Shown here piece after piece: positions 17,240 through 26,380 of a stretch of DNA of 64,000 nucleotides (the stretch's first letter is position 1; every line of letters begins with the position of its first letter). The notes under the pieces are model-generated. The model did no database searches, was not told where the DNA came from, and saw nothing but the letters and a program-made list of their open reading frames with translations. Made by a program: the position numbers and the translations under genes. Source of the stretch: Gillisia mitskevichiae (GTDB lineage Bacteria > Bacteroidota > Bacteroidia > Flavobacteriales > Flavobacteriaceae). The stretch spans positions 16,438-80,437 of the forward strand of contig NZ_RBLG01000007.1 in NCBI RefSeq assembly GCF_003634585.1, given 5' to 3'.

Positions 17240-18994
17240 TTAATTTGAAATTATCACTTTTTTGGAAATTATCGTAGCATCTTTATTCGTTATTTTAAGA
17301 ATATATAGGCCTTTGCTTAATTTCCTGGTAGAAAATTCGTGATAACTCTCATAGGTAATTCCTTTTTTCTCCATGATCCTTTTGCCTAAACTGTCGAAAA
17401 GTATAATGTCTCTGTGGATTGATTTTGCCGGTATTCGTATTTCTAATCTCGATTCGGGATTATTTTGAAAAATGTTGAAATTCGTGATATCTTTTACAAT
17501 ATCCCAGTTAATATAGATCTGTTCCTTATTGGTGTAAGTAAGCTTAAATCTATTTGAATAATCACCAGCAGCCAAATTGAATTTTATTGGGCCATCACTT
17601 AAATTGTGGTATATACTTGTATTAGTGTCCAATAAAAAGACCTTAGGTTTAAATCCTTTTACTTCCGCAATACTAAATATGATCTCTGAATCTTCTGCTA
17701 ATACTATAAAAAACGGAATTTCTTCAAGCTCATTGAAAGGCCTCACATTTATTAGATAATTCTCGTTATCTATCATCCATCCCGCATCCGAGCTTAAGTA
17801 TTCAGGATTAATGGCATCCATAGCATGATCTACTGCTTCTGTGGCATTATCGCGTAACACCAAAAGTATTTGCCTAATGTAGGTGCTCTGTAATTCTATA
17901 TTTAACCTTAATAATGGAAACTCCTCGGCTTTTAAGTAATTTAATTCCAATTTTTTAGATTTAAATTCAGATAATATCTGATCTTCTTTTACAAAATGCC
18001 GATAGTTATTATTGAATACGATCTTACCATCATGGCTGCCTATAACAATAAAACCTTGGCCAATTGGGGAGAATCTTCTAGCGTAATAAGCTCCTGTAGT
18101 TCCTCCTTCTGAAATAGTGTTCCCGTAACCATCAAATTTATTGAAAATAGCTGGTACATAGCCGAATATCCCTGCTCCGGGTGAGTAAGCGCCATATCCG
18201 CCTTCATACTCCTTTAGATAGTGAGAATCGATGTTCTCGGAATCCCAGAAATAAGCAATTCCAGTAGTATTTGTATTGTCCTGAAGAAAGACATTGAGAT
18301 CTAAAGCAGATGGATATGGATTACCAACAAGCTTAGTATCACCTTCCTTAATTTCTAACTCATAAATTCCTGAATTAGGTCTTCCTCGTAGATCATAACG
18401 CTGCTTATTGCCTGCATTGTTGGGCACACTATAGATGTTTATATCTGTATTCGTTCCATCTACGCCTTTCATAGTAAAACCTTCCCCTGGCTTAAGCTTG
18501 AAAGTATTACCAATAAATTCCCAGTCGGAATAATCGGTGCCAGAAAATTTGTAAATCCATTTAGTAGAGATCGTTAATGGTTTGGAAGTTCCATTATAAC
18601 CAATGGAGATTAATGCGGGATTGCTTTCGGTTTTTGTGATTGGATCAAAAAATTGATTTCCGAAGGTATTGTTAGAAAAAGTATTGCTCACGGGCATGCT
18701 CCAATAATTATAAGTGTAATTGCTGGCATTCCCTTCTTGATATAAAGAAAGTACCCCATCTCCTGTATTTTGAAAATTGGAGGTTCCTTGAATTAATTGT
18801 GCTTCTTTTCTTAGAAAAATACTTGGTTTTGGATTATTTCCAGAATTAGGTGTTAAATGAATGCCTTGCTCAACATAAACAAGAGCGCCTTCGGAATATA
18901 GATAAGTATTTAATTCCTGATTGGGCTTAATGCTTAATTGACAATGTGCAATGAATGGTATAATAAATAGTACTAAAATGTATATTTGCCTCAT
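17240..18994 (-). CDS. Secreted protein with a type A T9SS C-terminal sorting domain
   Basis: A 584-residue exported protein. Residues 1-18 are a signal peptide (MRQIYILVLFIIPFIAHC). The long middle is beta-rich with YNYWSMPVSN, LVGNPYPSALD and the glycine-rich QGFIVIGSHDG pattern, common in flavobacterial cargo proteins of unknown role. The final 80 residues form a type A sorting domain: an RIPAKSIHRDIILFDSLGKR strand, FSTRKLSKGLYILKI and the terminal KKVIISN. The type IX machinery would carry it across the outer membrane and remove the domain. The gene is alone on its strand. Confidence 0.85.
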   Translation of the reverse strand: MRQIYILVLFIIPFIAHCQLSIKPNQELNTYLYSEGALVYVEQGIHLTPNSGNNPKPSIFLRKEAQLIQGTSNFQNTGDGVLSLYQEGNASNYTYNYWSMPVSNTFSNNTFGNQFFDPITKTESNPALISIGYNGTSKPLTISTKWIYKFSGTDYSDWEFIGNTFKLKPGEGFTMKGVDGTNTDINIYSVPNNAGNKQRYDLRGRPNSGIYELEIKEGDTKLVGNPYPSALDLNVFLQDNTNTTGIAYFWDSENIDSHYLKEYEGGYGAYSPGAGIFGYVPAIFNKFDGYGNTISEGGTTGAYYARRFSPIGQGFIVIGSHDGKIVFNNNYRHFVKEDQILSEFKSKKLELNYLKAEEFPLLRLNIELQSTYIRQILLVLRDNATEAVDHAMDAINPEYLSSDAGWMIDNENYLINVRPFNELEEIPFFIVLAEDSEIIFSIAEVKGFKPKVFLLDTNTSIYHNLSDGPIKFNLAAGDYSNRFKLTYTNKEQIYINWDIVKDITNFNIFQNNPESRLEIRIPAKSIHRDIILFDSLGKRIMEKKGITYESYHEFSTRKLSKGLYILKITNKDATIISKKVIISN

Positions 18995-19080
18995 CGCCCT
19001 AAGATTTTAATTAAAAATAGTGTTTTAATTAATCGAATAACAATTCATTTAGGTTTTTAAGTATTAATTATCAGCAGATT

Positions 19081-19287
19081 ATGAATAGAAGATACGGTCA
19101 AATTATAAATACATTGCTTATTGTAATTGGTGGCGCAATAATGATATATACAATTACCGGAGAAGATAGAAATAAGTACTTACAGATCTTAGGTTTGGTA
19201 ATTATAATGTTTGGTTTATACAGAGCTACTAACTTTTGGGTTGAGACCAAAGATGAGGAAGATGATAACACTGAAGAAAAACCTTAG
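19081..19287 (+). CDS. Small two-helix membrane protein
   Basis: A 68-residue protein with two hydrophobic segments (about 8-25 and 34-50) and an acidic C-terminal tail (TKDEEDDNTEEKP). No family recognised beyond conservation next to the Smr-domain gene in relatives, which I infer. It ends 2 bp before that gene, so they are surely co-transcribed. It might act as a membrane partner of the Smr protein; that is speculation. Confidence 0.7.
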   Translation: MNRRYGQIINTLLIVIGGAIMIYTITGEDRNKYLQILGLVIIMFGLYRATNFWVETKDEEDDNTEEKP

Positions 19288-19289
19288 TT

Positions 19290-19841
19290 ATGAAGTTTGA
19301 AATTAATGATAAAGTAGAAGTATTGGATGATGCTTTGAAAGGCAAAGTGATTAATATAGATGGGGAAACTATTTATGTTGAAACTTCTGAAGGGTTTTTA
19401 ATGGAATTTCATGACTCCGAACTAGTTAAGATAGGTGAGGAGCAGAGTAGAATGATCGCTTCAGAAAACATTTCTTTTTCAGAAATTATCAAAGAAAAAC
19501 AACCTGTAAAACGAGCAAAAACTGAAAAGGTAAAGTCTAAAGATCGCAGTGCTCCGCCAATGGAAGTAGATCTACATATAGAAAAATTAGTAAATTCCTT
19601 TAGAGGAATGAGCAATTTCGATATTTTGAATATTCAGCTAGATACAGCTAAACGACAAATTAATTTTGCTATTAGTAAGCGTATCCCAAAGATCGTATTT
19701 ATACACGGAGTGGGAGAAGGAGTACTAAAAGCAGAACTAGATTACCTTTTAGGCCGGTATGACAACCTTAAATTTTACGATGCTAATTTCCAGAAGTATG
19801 GCTTAGGCGCTACAGAGGTCTATATTTATCAGAACTCTTAA
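19290..19841 (+). CDS. Smr-domain protein (DUF2027-like N-terminus)
   Basis: A 183-residue soluble protein. The N-terminal part (about 1-50) is a small beta-barrel-like segment (KFEINDKVEVLDDALKGKV). A charged linker follows, and the C-terminal Smr domain (about 90-183) has the two key motifs: MEVDLHIEKLV, with the DLH signature, and VFIHGVGEGVLK, with the HGxGxG signature. Smr domains are nucleic-acid nicking or binding modules, as at the C-terminus of MutS2. The target here is unknown. Its stop codon shares TTAA with the stop of the convergent lipoprotein gene. Confidence 0.85.
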   Translation: MKFEINDKVEVLDDALKGKVINIDGETIYVETSEGFLMEFHDSELVKIGEEQSRMIASENISFSEIIKEKQPVKRAKTEKVKSKDRSAPPMEVDLHIEKLVNSFRGMSNFDILNIQLDTAKRQINFAISKRIPKIVFIHGVGEGVLKAELDYLLGRYDNLKFYDANFQKYGLGATEVYIYQNS

Positions 19842-20794
19842 TTTTCAGTTTCAGTTTCAATATCAGTATCAGGAGTTGTAGGTACTATAATTAGGGGCGT
19901 AGAATTAGAATTGTATTCTCCTAATCTATAAGATTCAAAAGAAATAACTTCTCCTGTCCCATCTTGATTTTGTAATTGCAAATTCTCAATGTTTATAACA
20001 GAGGTGTATTTTACATTAAATACATTATCTCGTGTTGTAATATCCGTAATATCACCTGTAAATCGTTCTGCAATATCAAAATTCAAATAATTTGCAAGAT
20101 TTTCATCATTTACATTTGCAGTAGGCAATTGGTCCCCAGCGGTAATTTCTTCTCTAGTTAATATACCATCACCATCATCATCTTTGTCTAAATAGTTTGG
20201 TTTATCATCTTGATCGGTATCTTGAAATACAGTATTGTCGCCTGTAGCATACAGTTCTGTAGATGTAAGTACATTATCTCCGTCGTCATCTATATCAAAT
20301 TTATTAGGAATACCATCGTCATCTGTATCGCCATCAAATTCATCTGCGTCCTTTATGCCGTCCCCGTCACTATCTGTTGAGTCTAGATAAATTCTTGTAG
20401 TAGAAATTTTAACCGTCCCTCCAACGCTTACAAATTCCTGAATAACCTTAGGACCGCTTGGTGGTAACGAATTGCAGAAATAATCTGTAGTTATACTGCC
20501 ATCGTATACTCGATAGTTTATTTTGTTATTACTATCAAGATTAAAACTAATGTCAGTTTCTGTGTTTATAGTTAATATACTTGCTAACTCACTTATTGCT
20601 GTGTTATTAGTAACTAGAGAAATAGATTCAAATATATCATCGCTATTTATTATAAAAAAAACTTTTGGTCTACCAACTTTAGCGCAACTTTCAATACTAT
20701 CATCCTCAAAATCAAAATTGTTTATTATGATATCGCCATCATCACAGGAGGTGAAACCTAGGAATAAAAAAATGATATAAAAGTAGTTACGCAT
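19838..20794 (-). CDS. Surface lipoprotein with thrombospondin type 3-like calcium repeats
   Basis: Start chosen at 20794 (six codons into a longer frame) because it opens the signal MRNYFYIIFLFLGFTSC, a lipobox with C17 followed by DDGD. Acidic residues just after the cysteine resemble the lipoprotein export signal that sends Bacteroidota lipoproteins to the cell surface. The middle (about 140-220 of 318) has Asp-rich repeats DSDGDGIKD, DTDDDGIPNKFDIDDDGD and DKDDDGDGI, typical calcium-binding thrombospondin type 3 units. The ends are not recognised. It is convergent with the Smr gene, overlapping by 4 bp. Confidence 0.78.
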   Translation of the reverse strand: MRNYFYIIFLFLGFTSCDDGDIIINNFDFEDDSIESCAKVGRPKVFFIINSDDIFESISLVTNNTAISELASILTINTETDISFNLDSNNKINYRVYDGSITTDYFCNSLPPSGPKVIQEFVSVGGTVKISTTRIYLDSTDSDGDGIKDADEFDGDTDDDGIPNKFDIDDDGDNVLTSTELYATGDNTVFQDTDQDDKPNYLDKDDDGDGILTREEITAGDQLPTANVNDENLANYLNFDIAERFTGDITDITTRDNVFNVKYTSVINIENLQLQNQDGTGEVISFESYRLGEYNSNSTPLIIVPTTPDTDIETETEN

Positions 20795-20867
20795 AGCTTC
20801 CGTTTTTAACAAAAATAAAGTATTAGGATTTTATAGCAGAGCATCCATTAAATAATTTTATTTCTTT

Positions 20868-20875
20868 TATTTTTG
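20868..20875 (+). promoter_or_regulatory. -7 promoter box directly before the cysteine desulfurase start
   Basis: Seen: TATTTTTG followed by CC, a perfect TAnnTTTG box whose last base is 6 bp before the ATG at 20882. Initiation at the usual distance would fall on or beside the start codon, giving a leaderless or nearly leaderless mRNA. The -33 region lacks a clear TTTG. Confidence 0.6.
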
Positions 20876-20881
20876 CCTTCG

Positions 20882-22030
20882 ATGAGAAAAATATATTTAG
20901 ATAGTGCCGCTACCACGCAAATGCGTGACGAAGTTATAGATAGAATGACAACAGTGATGAAAGATTTTTACGGAAATCCCTCTTCTATACATAGTTATGG
21001 TAGATCATCTAAATCTTTAATTGAAAATACAAGAAAGACTATAGCTAACATTTTAAATGTAAGCGCGGCGGAGATCATTTTTACTTCAGGGGGAACAGAA
21101 GCCGATAATTTGGCTCTTAATTCTGCTGTTCGAGATCTTGGTGTAAAAAGGATTATCACTTCTAAAATAGAACATCATGCGGTTTTATACACTGTAGACC
21201 AGTTAAAAGAGTGTTATGAGATAGACGTAGACTATGTAAATCTAGACACTTATGGGAGTGTAGATCTTGAGCATTTAGAGGAACTGCTAAGTAATTCTGA
21301 AACGAAAACTCTTGTGAGTTTAATGCATGTGAATAATGAAATAGGAAACTTGTTAGATGTTCAAAAAGCAGGAGCGCTTTGTAAAGAACATAAAGCTTTG
21401 TTTCATTGTGATGCCGTGCAATCTATAGGGCATTATAAAATGGATCTTAAGGAAACACCTATAGATTTTACTGCGGTAAGCGCTCATAAATTTCACGGAC
21501 CAAAAGGTGTTGGTTTTGCATTTATTCGAAAAAATAGCGGCCTAAAACCTTTGATATTTGGAGGAGAACAGGAACGCGGACATCGTGCAGGGACAGAAAG
21601 TGTACATAATATTGTAGGCTTAGAAGAAGCTTTTAAACTGGCCTATGCTAATTTAGAAGAAGAGAAGAGTTATGTGAGTTCTTTAAAATCTTATTTTATA
21701 GAACAGTTAGAAGAAAATATCCCAGGTGTTAAATTCAATGGGCATTGCAAAGATTTTACAAAAAGCACATATACCTTGGTGAACATTTGTTTGCCAATTC
21801 CACCAGAAAAAGCACTAATGCTTCTTTTTCAATTAGACCTAAAGGGAATTGCCTGTTCTAAAGGTTCTGCTTGCCAAAGTGGAAGTGATAAAGGCTCTCA
21901 TGTTTTAAGCGCTTTTCTTTCTGAAGAAGATATGAGTAAACCTTCTCTAAGATTTTCATTTTCAAGATTCAATACAAAAGAAGAACTGGATTATGTGGTC
22001 TCTGTACTTAAAGAGTTTATGAAGAACTAA
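20882..22030 (+). CDS. Cysteine desulfurase (class V aminotransferase, IscS/NifS type)
   Basis: PLP enzyme that removes sulfur from cysteine as an enzyme persulfide for Fe-S cluster assembly and tRNA thiolation. Of 382 residues from the ATG at 20882. Visible are YLDSAATTQMRDEV at the start, the cofactor region FTSGGTEADNLAL, HHAVLY, HCDAVQSIGH, the Schiff-base lysine in TAVSAHKFHGPKG, and the active-site cysteine in KGSACQSGSD. A TTG nine bases upstream is in frame but lies within the promoter box. No iscU, iscA or iscR is nearby, which is normal in flavobacteria. Confidence 0.9.
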   Translation: MRKIYLDSAATTQMRDEVIDRMTTVMKDFYGNPSSIHSYGRSSKSLIENTRKTIANILNVSAAEIIFTSGGTEADNLALNSAVRDLGVKRIITSKIEHHAVLYTVDQLKECYEIDVDYVNLDTYGSVDLEHLEELLSNSETKTLVSLMHVNNEIGNLLDVQKAGALCKEHKALFHCDAVQSIGHYKMDLKETPIDFTAVSAHKFHGPKGVGFAFIRKNSGLKPLIFGGEQERGHRAGTESVHNIVGLEEAFKLAYANLEEEKSYVSSLKSYFIEQLEENIPGVKFNGHCKDFTKSTYTLVNICLPIPPEKALMLLFQLDLKGIACSKGSACQSGSDKGSHVLSAFLSEEDMSKPSLRFSFSRFNTKEELDYVVSVLKEFMKN

Positions 22031-22119
22031 GGCTTCATAGAGGTTTTTTACAATTTTAGAGATCTTCAAAGCTCTATCATCATATTTTTTACAAAAACGA
22101 AATTACTAAGGAAGTAAAT

Positions 22120-23808
22120 CTATTTTCTGAAGAACGTAGCTTCGTAGGTGCTGCTGTTTCCAACATTATCTATAACGATCACTTTAAGTTTATTTTCGGT
22201 TTCTGTAAGTACTGCATCGCTAAAATTATGAGTTAAAGTATTGTTCTTATACTCATATTCCATCAAAATGAATTTCCCATTAACCGTTGCGCGGTAACTT
22301 TTAATTCCAGAAAGGTCGTCGGTAATTTTAACTTTTATATTCTCATTACTAGAGATCCACTGTCCATCTTTAAAATTCACAGGAGTTATGGAAGGAGGTT
22401 TCACGTCTGAAGCCAAAGTATAATCTCCAAAGCTGCGAATTCCTGTAGTAAATCTATTACCTTTCTTATAAGTGGAAGAATAACTTGGTCTACCGCGGTA
22501 TCCTAATTTGGCAATAAACATCTTTTCTTTACTTTCTTCAGAATACTTGCTTACATCGAACCCAATTGTAATATTGCTATGAATAGGAATATCATCTTTA
22601 TCAAGATGAATGGTATCTCCAGAGAATGAAATATCTAGAAAAGTATCTTCATACAAACTACCTTTTGGAATATACACATCAATACCATTCTCTTCAACAC
22701 TAAAAGCTTCATTGGCTTTTACAAGAAAATCGGTCTCTTTTATGTTTTTCGTGATCTTATTTATAGGTTGCTCCCCTTTAATTGGAACTCTTATAATACG
22801 TTCGTTCCCTGCAAAATCAAGAATTGTGATGTTGTATAAATAGGTTAAACTATCCTGAATTGTAATAGTTCCATTATTCACCACATTTTGGTAAACACTT
22901 AGCGGATTGCTAGGTTGTACGTATAGCCTTGTGATCCTGCTTTTATTATTGCTGAAATATTCATAATCTATAAGCTGATTTAAATGTCTGGTTTCAGAAA
23001 ACGAAAAACGATCAAAATTCAGCTGAAAGATTTGATCTCCGTTTAGATTGGTATTTATTTTATAGATCCCATTGTTATTTGGTGCACCATCTTGCTTATC
23101 TGTAGTGTTTACACCAAAGGCAATTTCACCACAGGCATTTAATTGTTCCGCCTTAAAAGAACCATCTTTTAATGGTGTAAGCTTTACACGCTGTCTTTCT
23201 CCAGAACCATTAACATGCGCGCTTTCTCCTAGAGGATATACCCATAAACTATTTACAGTAGGCGCTTGCGTATCCTTGATCTCAATTCCGAATAAATTAG
23301 GATTCATCGGGCGTTGTTGCCCATCTCTAATTTCAAAATGTAAATGTGGCCCGCCACTTCCTCCGGTATTTCCGCTAATAGCAACGAGGTCACTGACAGT
23401 TACTTTCAACTCATCTGCTTTAGGAAATAACTCTATTTCGTAAGTTTCTTTCTCGTATTGCTGTTTTTTGATATAAGCTTCAATCTCAGGAGAAAATTTC
23501 TGAAGATGACCGTATACCGTTGTATATCCATTTGGATGCTGAATATAAAGCGCTTTTCCATAACCGTAATGCTGAATGTTGATGCGGCTTACAAATCCAT
23601 CTCCTGCAGCTAAAATGGGTAATCCTTCCCGTTGTTGGGTCTTAATATCCATCCCAGAATGAAAGTGGTTGGAGCGTAATTCTCCAAAAGTTCCGGATAG
23701 CACTAAATCTACAGCCAACGGATTTTTAAAGAAATCTGAAGGTATTTTAGATTGAGCTTGTATAGCAACAGAAAAAAGTAATAATGTTAGGGTAAAGATC
23801 TTCTTCAT
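22120..23808 (-). CDS. M23-family (LytM-type) metallopeptidase, periplasmic
   Basis: Zinc endopeptidase that probably cuts peptidoglycan cross-bridges or activates amidases. The start at 23808 gives the signal peptide MKKIFTLTLLLFSVAIQAQ; 562 residues. The LytM domain is near the N-terminus (about 35-165), with intact zinc ligands: SNHFHSGMDI (His and Asp) and GPHLHFEIRDG (HxH). The long C-terminal part (about 180-562) is beta-rich, with immunoglobulin-like segments such as DDLSGIKSYRATVNGKFI. The N-terminal catalytic position with a large beta tail is the usual flavobacterial arrangement. Confidence 0.88.
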   Translation of the reverse strand: MKKIFTLTLLLFSVAIQAQSKIPSDFFKNPLAVDLVLSGTFGELRSNHFHSGMDIKTQQREGLPILAAGDGFVSRINIQHYGYGKALYIQHPNGYTTVYGHLQKFSPEIEAYIKKQQYEKETYEIELFPKADELKVTVSDLVAISGNTGGSGGPHLHFEIRDGQQRPMNPNLFGIEIKDTQAPTVNSLWVYPLGESAHVNGSGERQRVKLTPLKDGSFKAEQLNACGEIAFGVNTTDKQDGAPNNNGIYKINTNLNGDQIFQLNFDRFSFSETRHLNQLIDYEYFSNNKSRITRLYVQPSNPLSVYQNVVNNGTITIQDSLTYLYNITILDFAGNERIIRVPIKGEQPINKITKNIKETDFLVKANEAFSVEENGIDVYIPKGSLYEDTFLDISFSGDTIHLDKDDIPIHSNITIGFDVSKYSEESKEKMFIAKLGYRGRPSYSSTYKKGNRFTTGIRSFGDYTLASDVKPPSITPVNFKDGQWISSNENIKVKITDDLSGIKSYRATVNGKFILMEYEYKNNTLTHNFSDAVLTETENKLKVIVIDNVGNSSTYEATFFRK

Positions 23809-23930
23809 AGTCATAGAAAACAGCATTTTTATGGGGGGATAAATATAATTAAACTTTTAGAGATAATTAAAGCTTTGGTTTAATGTAACTTAGATTAAAT
23901 TTCAGGTATTTTGAAAATAGCTTTAAAAGT

Positions 23931-23962
23931 ATTGGGAAATTTCAAGCGGTATGTTAACTTTG
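23931..23962 (+). promoter_or_regulatory. Promoter of the coiled-coil gene/zapA operon
   Basis: Seen: ATTG at 23931-23934 and a perfect TAACTTTG box at 23955-23962, 20 bp apart. Transcription would start about 20 nt before the first ATG at 23990. Confidence 0.75.
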
Positions 23963-23989
23963 TGAATATTAGTAGCGCGTTAAGCTTTT

Positions 23990-24280
23990 ATGAGTGATCT
24001 AACCGAAATAGTTGATAGTCTTGAAAATAGAATTAGCAAGTTACTTCATAAGTATGAAGCAACAAAGCAGTCACAACATTCAATTCAAGAAGAATTAGCG
24101 ATTTTAAAAGAAGAAAATGAGCGTTTATCTGAAGAGGTGAAAACCTCAGAAAAACGAATTCATACGTTAAAAGCAGCCAACGCGATGCTAGGCAGTAACG
24201 AATATAAGAAAGAAACCAAGCTCAAAATAAACGGTTTAATAAGGGAAATTGATCAATGTATCGTTCAACTTTCAGAATAA
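23990..24280 (+). CDS. Coiled-coil protein upstream of zapA (ZapB-like candidate)
   Basis: A 96-residue, highly charged protein that is almost entirely coiled coil: SLENRISKLLHKYEATKQ, then ILKEENERLSEEVKTSEKRI with regular heptads. It has no signal peptide. The C-terminal KLKINGLIREIDQCIVQL is a conserved amphipathic helix. It starts the operon and is followed after 9 bp by zapA. In gammaproteobacteria the small coiled-coil protein ZapB joins ZapA at the division ring; size, coiled coil and operon suggest an analogous role here, but I see no proof of homology. Confidence 0.75.
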   Translation: MSDLTEIVDSLENRISKLLHKYEATKQSQHSIQEELAILKEENERLSEEVKTSEKRIHTLKAANAMLGSNEYKKETKLKINGLIREIDQCIVQLSE

Positions 24281-24289
24281 AAAGAATTA

Positions 24290-24583
24290 ATGTCCGACAA
24301 GCTTAAAATTAAATTATCTATTGCAGACCGCGTATATCCACTCACCATTCAGGCTGAACAGGAGGAGGGATTGCGTAAGGCAGCAAAGAAGATAGAAGCA
24401 ATGATTAAGCAATTTGAGCAAAGTTATGCCGTAAGGGATAAGCAAGATGTATTGGCAATGTGTGCTTTACAATTTGCTGCCCAGACCGAGCAAAAATCTA
24501 TAGATAATTCTAGCGAAGTGAAACTGATGGAAGAAAAGTTGAGATCACTCAATAATCTTCTTCAGGAGCAATTAGCTACCTAG
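24290..24583 (+). CDS. zapA: Cell division protein ZapA
   Basis: Small FtsZ-binding protein that bundles protofilaments and stabilises the Z-ring. The 97-residue protein has the ZapA core: KLKIKLSIADRVYPLTIQAE, the LRKAAKKIEAMIKQFEQ helix and VLAMCALQFAAQTE, followed by a C-terminal coiled coil (about 70-97) for tetramer formation. It is second in its operon; a structured RNA follows its stop codon after 27 bp, then rny. Confidence 0.9.
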   Translation: MSDKLKIKLSIADRVYPLTIQAEQEEGLRKAAKKIEAMIKQFEQSYAVRDKQDVLAMCALQFAAQTEQKSIDNSSEVKLMEEKLRSLNNLLQEQLAT

Positions 24584-24610
24584 TTCTTTTAAATAGCATT
24601 AAGGTTTACT

Positions 24611-24776
24611 GCCTGTATTAGTGATATATATTTGATAAACTCAACACGAATTCTTTAAAAAGGGTGAGTTTAAGTTGTAAAAGCGTGCCGTCTTAGAGCG
24701 GATACTTGATCAGCTTGTTAGCCCTATACTTATTTTATGGAGTTTATACAAAATTTGATCTAGTACAGGCTTTTTT
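24611..24776 (+). ncRNA. ssrS: Structured RNA between zapA and rny, probable 6S RNA (6S-Flavo type)
   Basis: Seen: an 11-bp closing stem, GCCTGTATTAG (24611-24621) with CTAGTACAGGC (24760-24770, one G-U pair), ends in six T. Inside, ATAAACTC (24635-24642) pairs perfectly with GAGTTTAT (24740-24747), making a long rod with a central loop of about 100 nt. AAACTCA can instead pair with TGAGTTT at 24665-24671. Known: 6S RNA is a 160-200-nt rod with a central bubble that binds RNA polymerase holoenzyme, and it often lies beside zapA. Inferred: this is the flavobacterial 6S RNA. The true 5' end may lie some bases upstream, and it may be processed from the zapA transcript. Confidence 0.72.
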
Positions 24777-24795
24777 ATACAATTAAATTAAATAT

Positions 24796-26361
24796 ATGGA
24801 ATCGATAATTTTTATGATAGTTGCCGGGATAGTGGGAGTAGCAATTGGTTTTGCGGTCGCTAAATATTTAGAGAAAAACCACGCTTCAAAAATCACTAAA
24901 GGTGCTAAAAAGTCTGCAGCCGCTATCTTAAGAGAAGCAAAAGCCGATGCAGAGAATATTAAAAAAGATAAAATTCTTCAAGCCAAGGAAAAGTTTATAG
25001 AATTAAAGTCTGAGCATGAGAAAGTGATCCTTTCTAGAGATAAAAAGATACAAGAGTCTGAGAAAAGAACCCGTGATAAGGAATCTCAAGTATCTAGTGA
25101 ACTTTCTAAAAATAAAAATCTTAATAAAGATCTAGAAGATAAGATCAAAGACTACGATCATAGAAACGATTATTTAGAAAAGAAGAAAGAAGATATAGAT
25201 AAATTGCACCACAGTCAGATCCAACAGTTGGAAGTGATTTCTGGATTATCTGCTGAAGATGCGAAGTCTCAACTTACCGAAACGTTAAGAGATACTGCCA
25301 AGGCAGACGCAATGGCATTAATTCAAGATACTATTGAAGAAGCCAAGTTAACCGCACAACAAGAAGCCAAAAAGATCATTATTAATACTATTCAAAGAAT
25401 TGGTACAGAAGAAGCAATTGAAAATTGTGTTTCTGTATTCAACTTGGAGAGTGATGATGTTAAGGGTAGAATTATTGGGCGAGAAGGTAGAAACATTAGA
25501 GCGATAGAAGCAGCTACTGGAGTAGAGATCATTGTAGATGATACTCCTGAAGCAATTATTCTTTCTTGTTTTGATAGTGTGCGTAGAGAGGTTGCTAGAT
25601 TATCACTTCACAAATTAGTTACAGATGGTAGAATTCACCCTGCTAGAATTGAAGAAGTAGTTAAGAAAACCAGAAAACAGATAGACGAAGAAATTATAGA
25701 TATAGGAAAACGTACTGTTATTGAACTTGGTATTCATGGTTTACATCCGGAGTTAATAAAGGTAGTAGGTAGAATGAAATATCGTTCTTCTTATGGGCAA
25801 AACCTATTACATCACTCCAGAGAAGTAGCTAAGCTATGTGGAGTGATGGCAGCAGAACTTGGTCTAAACCCTAAATTAGCAAAACGGGCTGGACTATTAC
25901 ATGATATTGGTAAAGTACCAGATACAGAAACAGAAGTACCACACGCAATTCTTGGAATGCAATGGGCAGAGAAATATGGTGAAAAGCCAGAGGTATGTAA
26001 TGCAATTGGAGCTCACCATGATGAAATAGAGATGACTTCCTTATTATCTCCGATCGTACAGGTATGTGATGCTATAAGTGGTGCGAGACCAGGAGCAAGA
26101 AGACAAGTATTAGATTCTTACATCCAAAGACTTAAAGATCTTGAGGAGATCGCATTTGGATTTGGTGGTGTTAAGAAAGCTTACGCAATTCAGGCCGGTA
26201 GAGAATTACGAGTTATTGTAGAAAGTGAAAAAGTAACTGATGATAAAGCATCGAACTTATCTTTTGAGATCTCTCAGAAAATACAAACAGATATGACGTA
26301 TCCAGGACAAGTTAAAGTAACTGTTATTAGAGAAACCAGAGCGGTGAATATTGCTAAATAA
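24796..26361 (+). CDS. rny: Ribonuclease Y
   Basis: Membrane-anchored endoribonuclease that starts mRNA decay. The 521-residue protein has every RNase Y part in order: an N-terminal membrane helix (about 3-22), a long charged coiled coil (about 30-180), a KH RNA-binding domain with [20 protein letters not shown], and the HD catalytic domain with [30 protein letters not shown] and [10 protein letters not shown]. It follows the RNA and its T-tract by about 20 bp. How it gets its own promoter is not clear; read-through of the RNA terminator is possible. Confidence 0.95.
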   Translation: MESIIFMIVAGIVGVAIGFAVAKYLEKNHASKITKGAKKSAAAILREAKADAENIKKDKILQAKEKFIELKSEHEKVILSRDKKIQESEKRTRDKESQVSSELSKNKNLNKDLEDKIKDYDHRNDYLEKKKEDIDKLHHSQIQQLEVISGLSAEDAKSQLTETLRDTAKADAMALIQDTIEEAKLTAQQEAKKIIINTIQRIGTEEAIENCVSVFNLESDDVKGRIIGREGRNIRAIEAATGVEIIVDDTPEAIILSCFDSVRREVARLSLHKLVTDGRIHPARIEEVVKKTRKQIDEEIIDIGKRTVIELGIHGLHPELIKVVGRMKYRSSYGQNLLHHSREVAKLCGVMAAELGLNPKLAKRAGLLHDIGKVPDTETEVPHAILGMQWAEKYGEKPEVCNAIGAHHDEIEMTSLLSPIVQVCDAISGARPGARRQVLDSYIQRLKDLEEIAFGFGGVKKAYAIQAGRELRVIVESEKVTDDKASNLSFEISQKIQTDMTYPGQVKVTVIRETRAVNIAK

Positions 26362-26380
26362 ACTTACCACTCAATAATAA

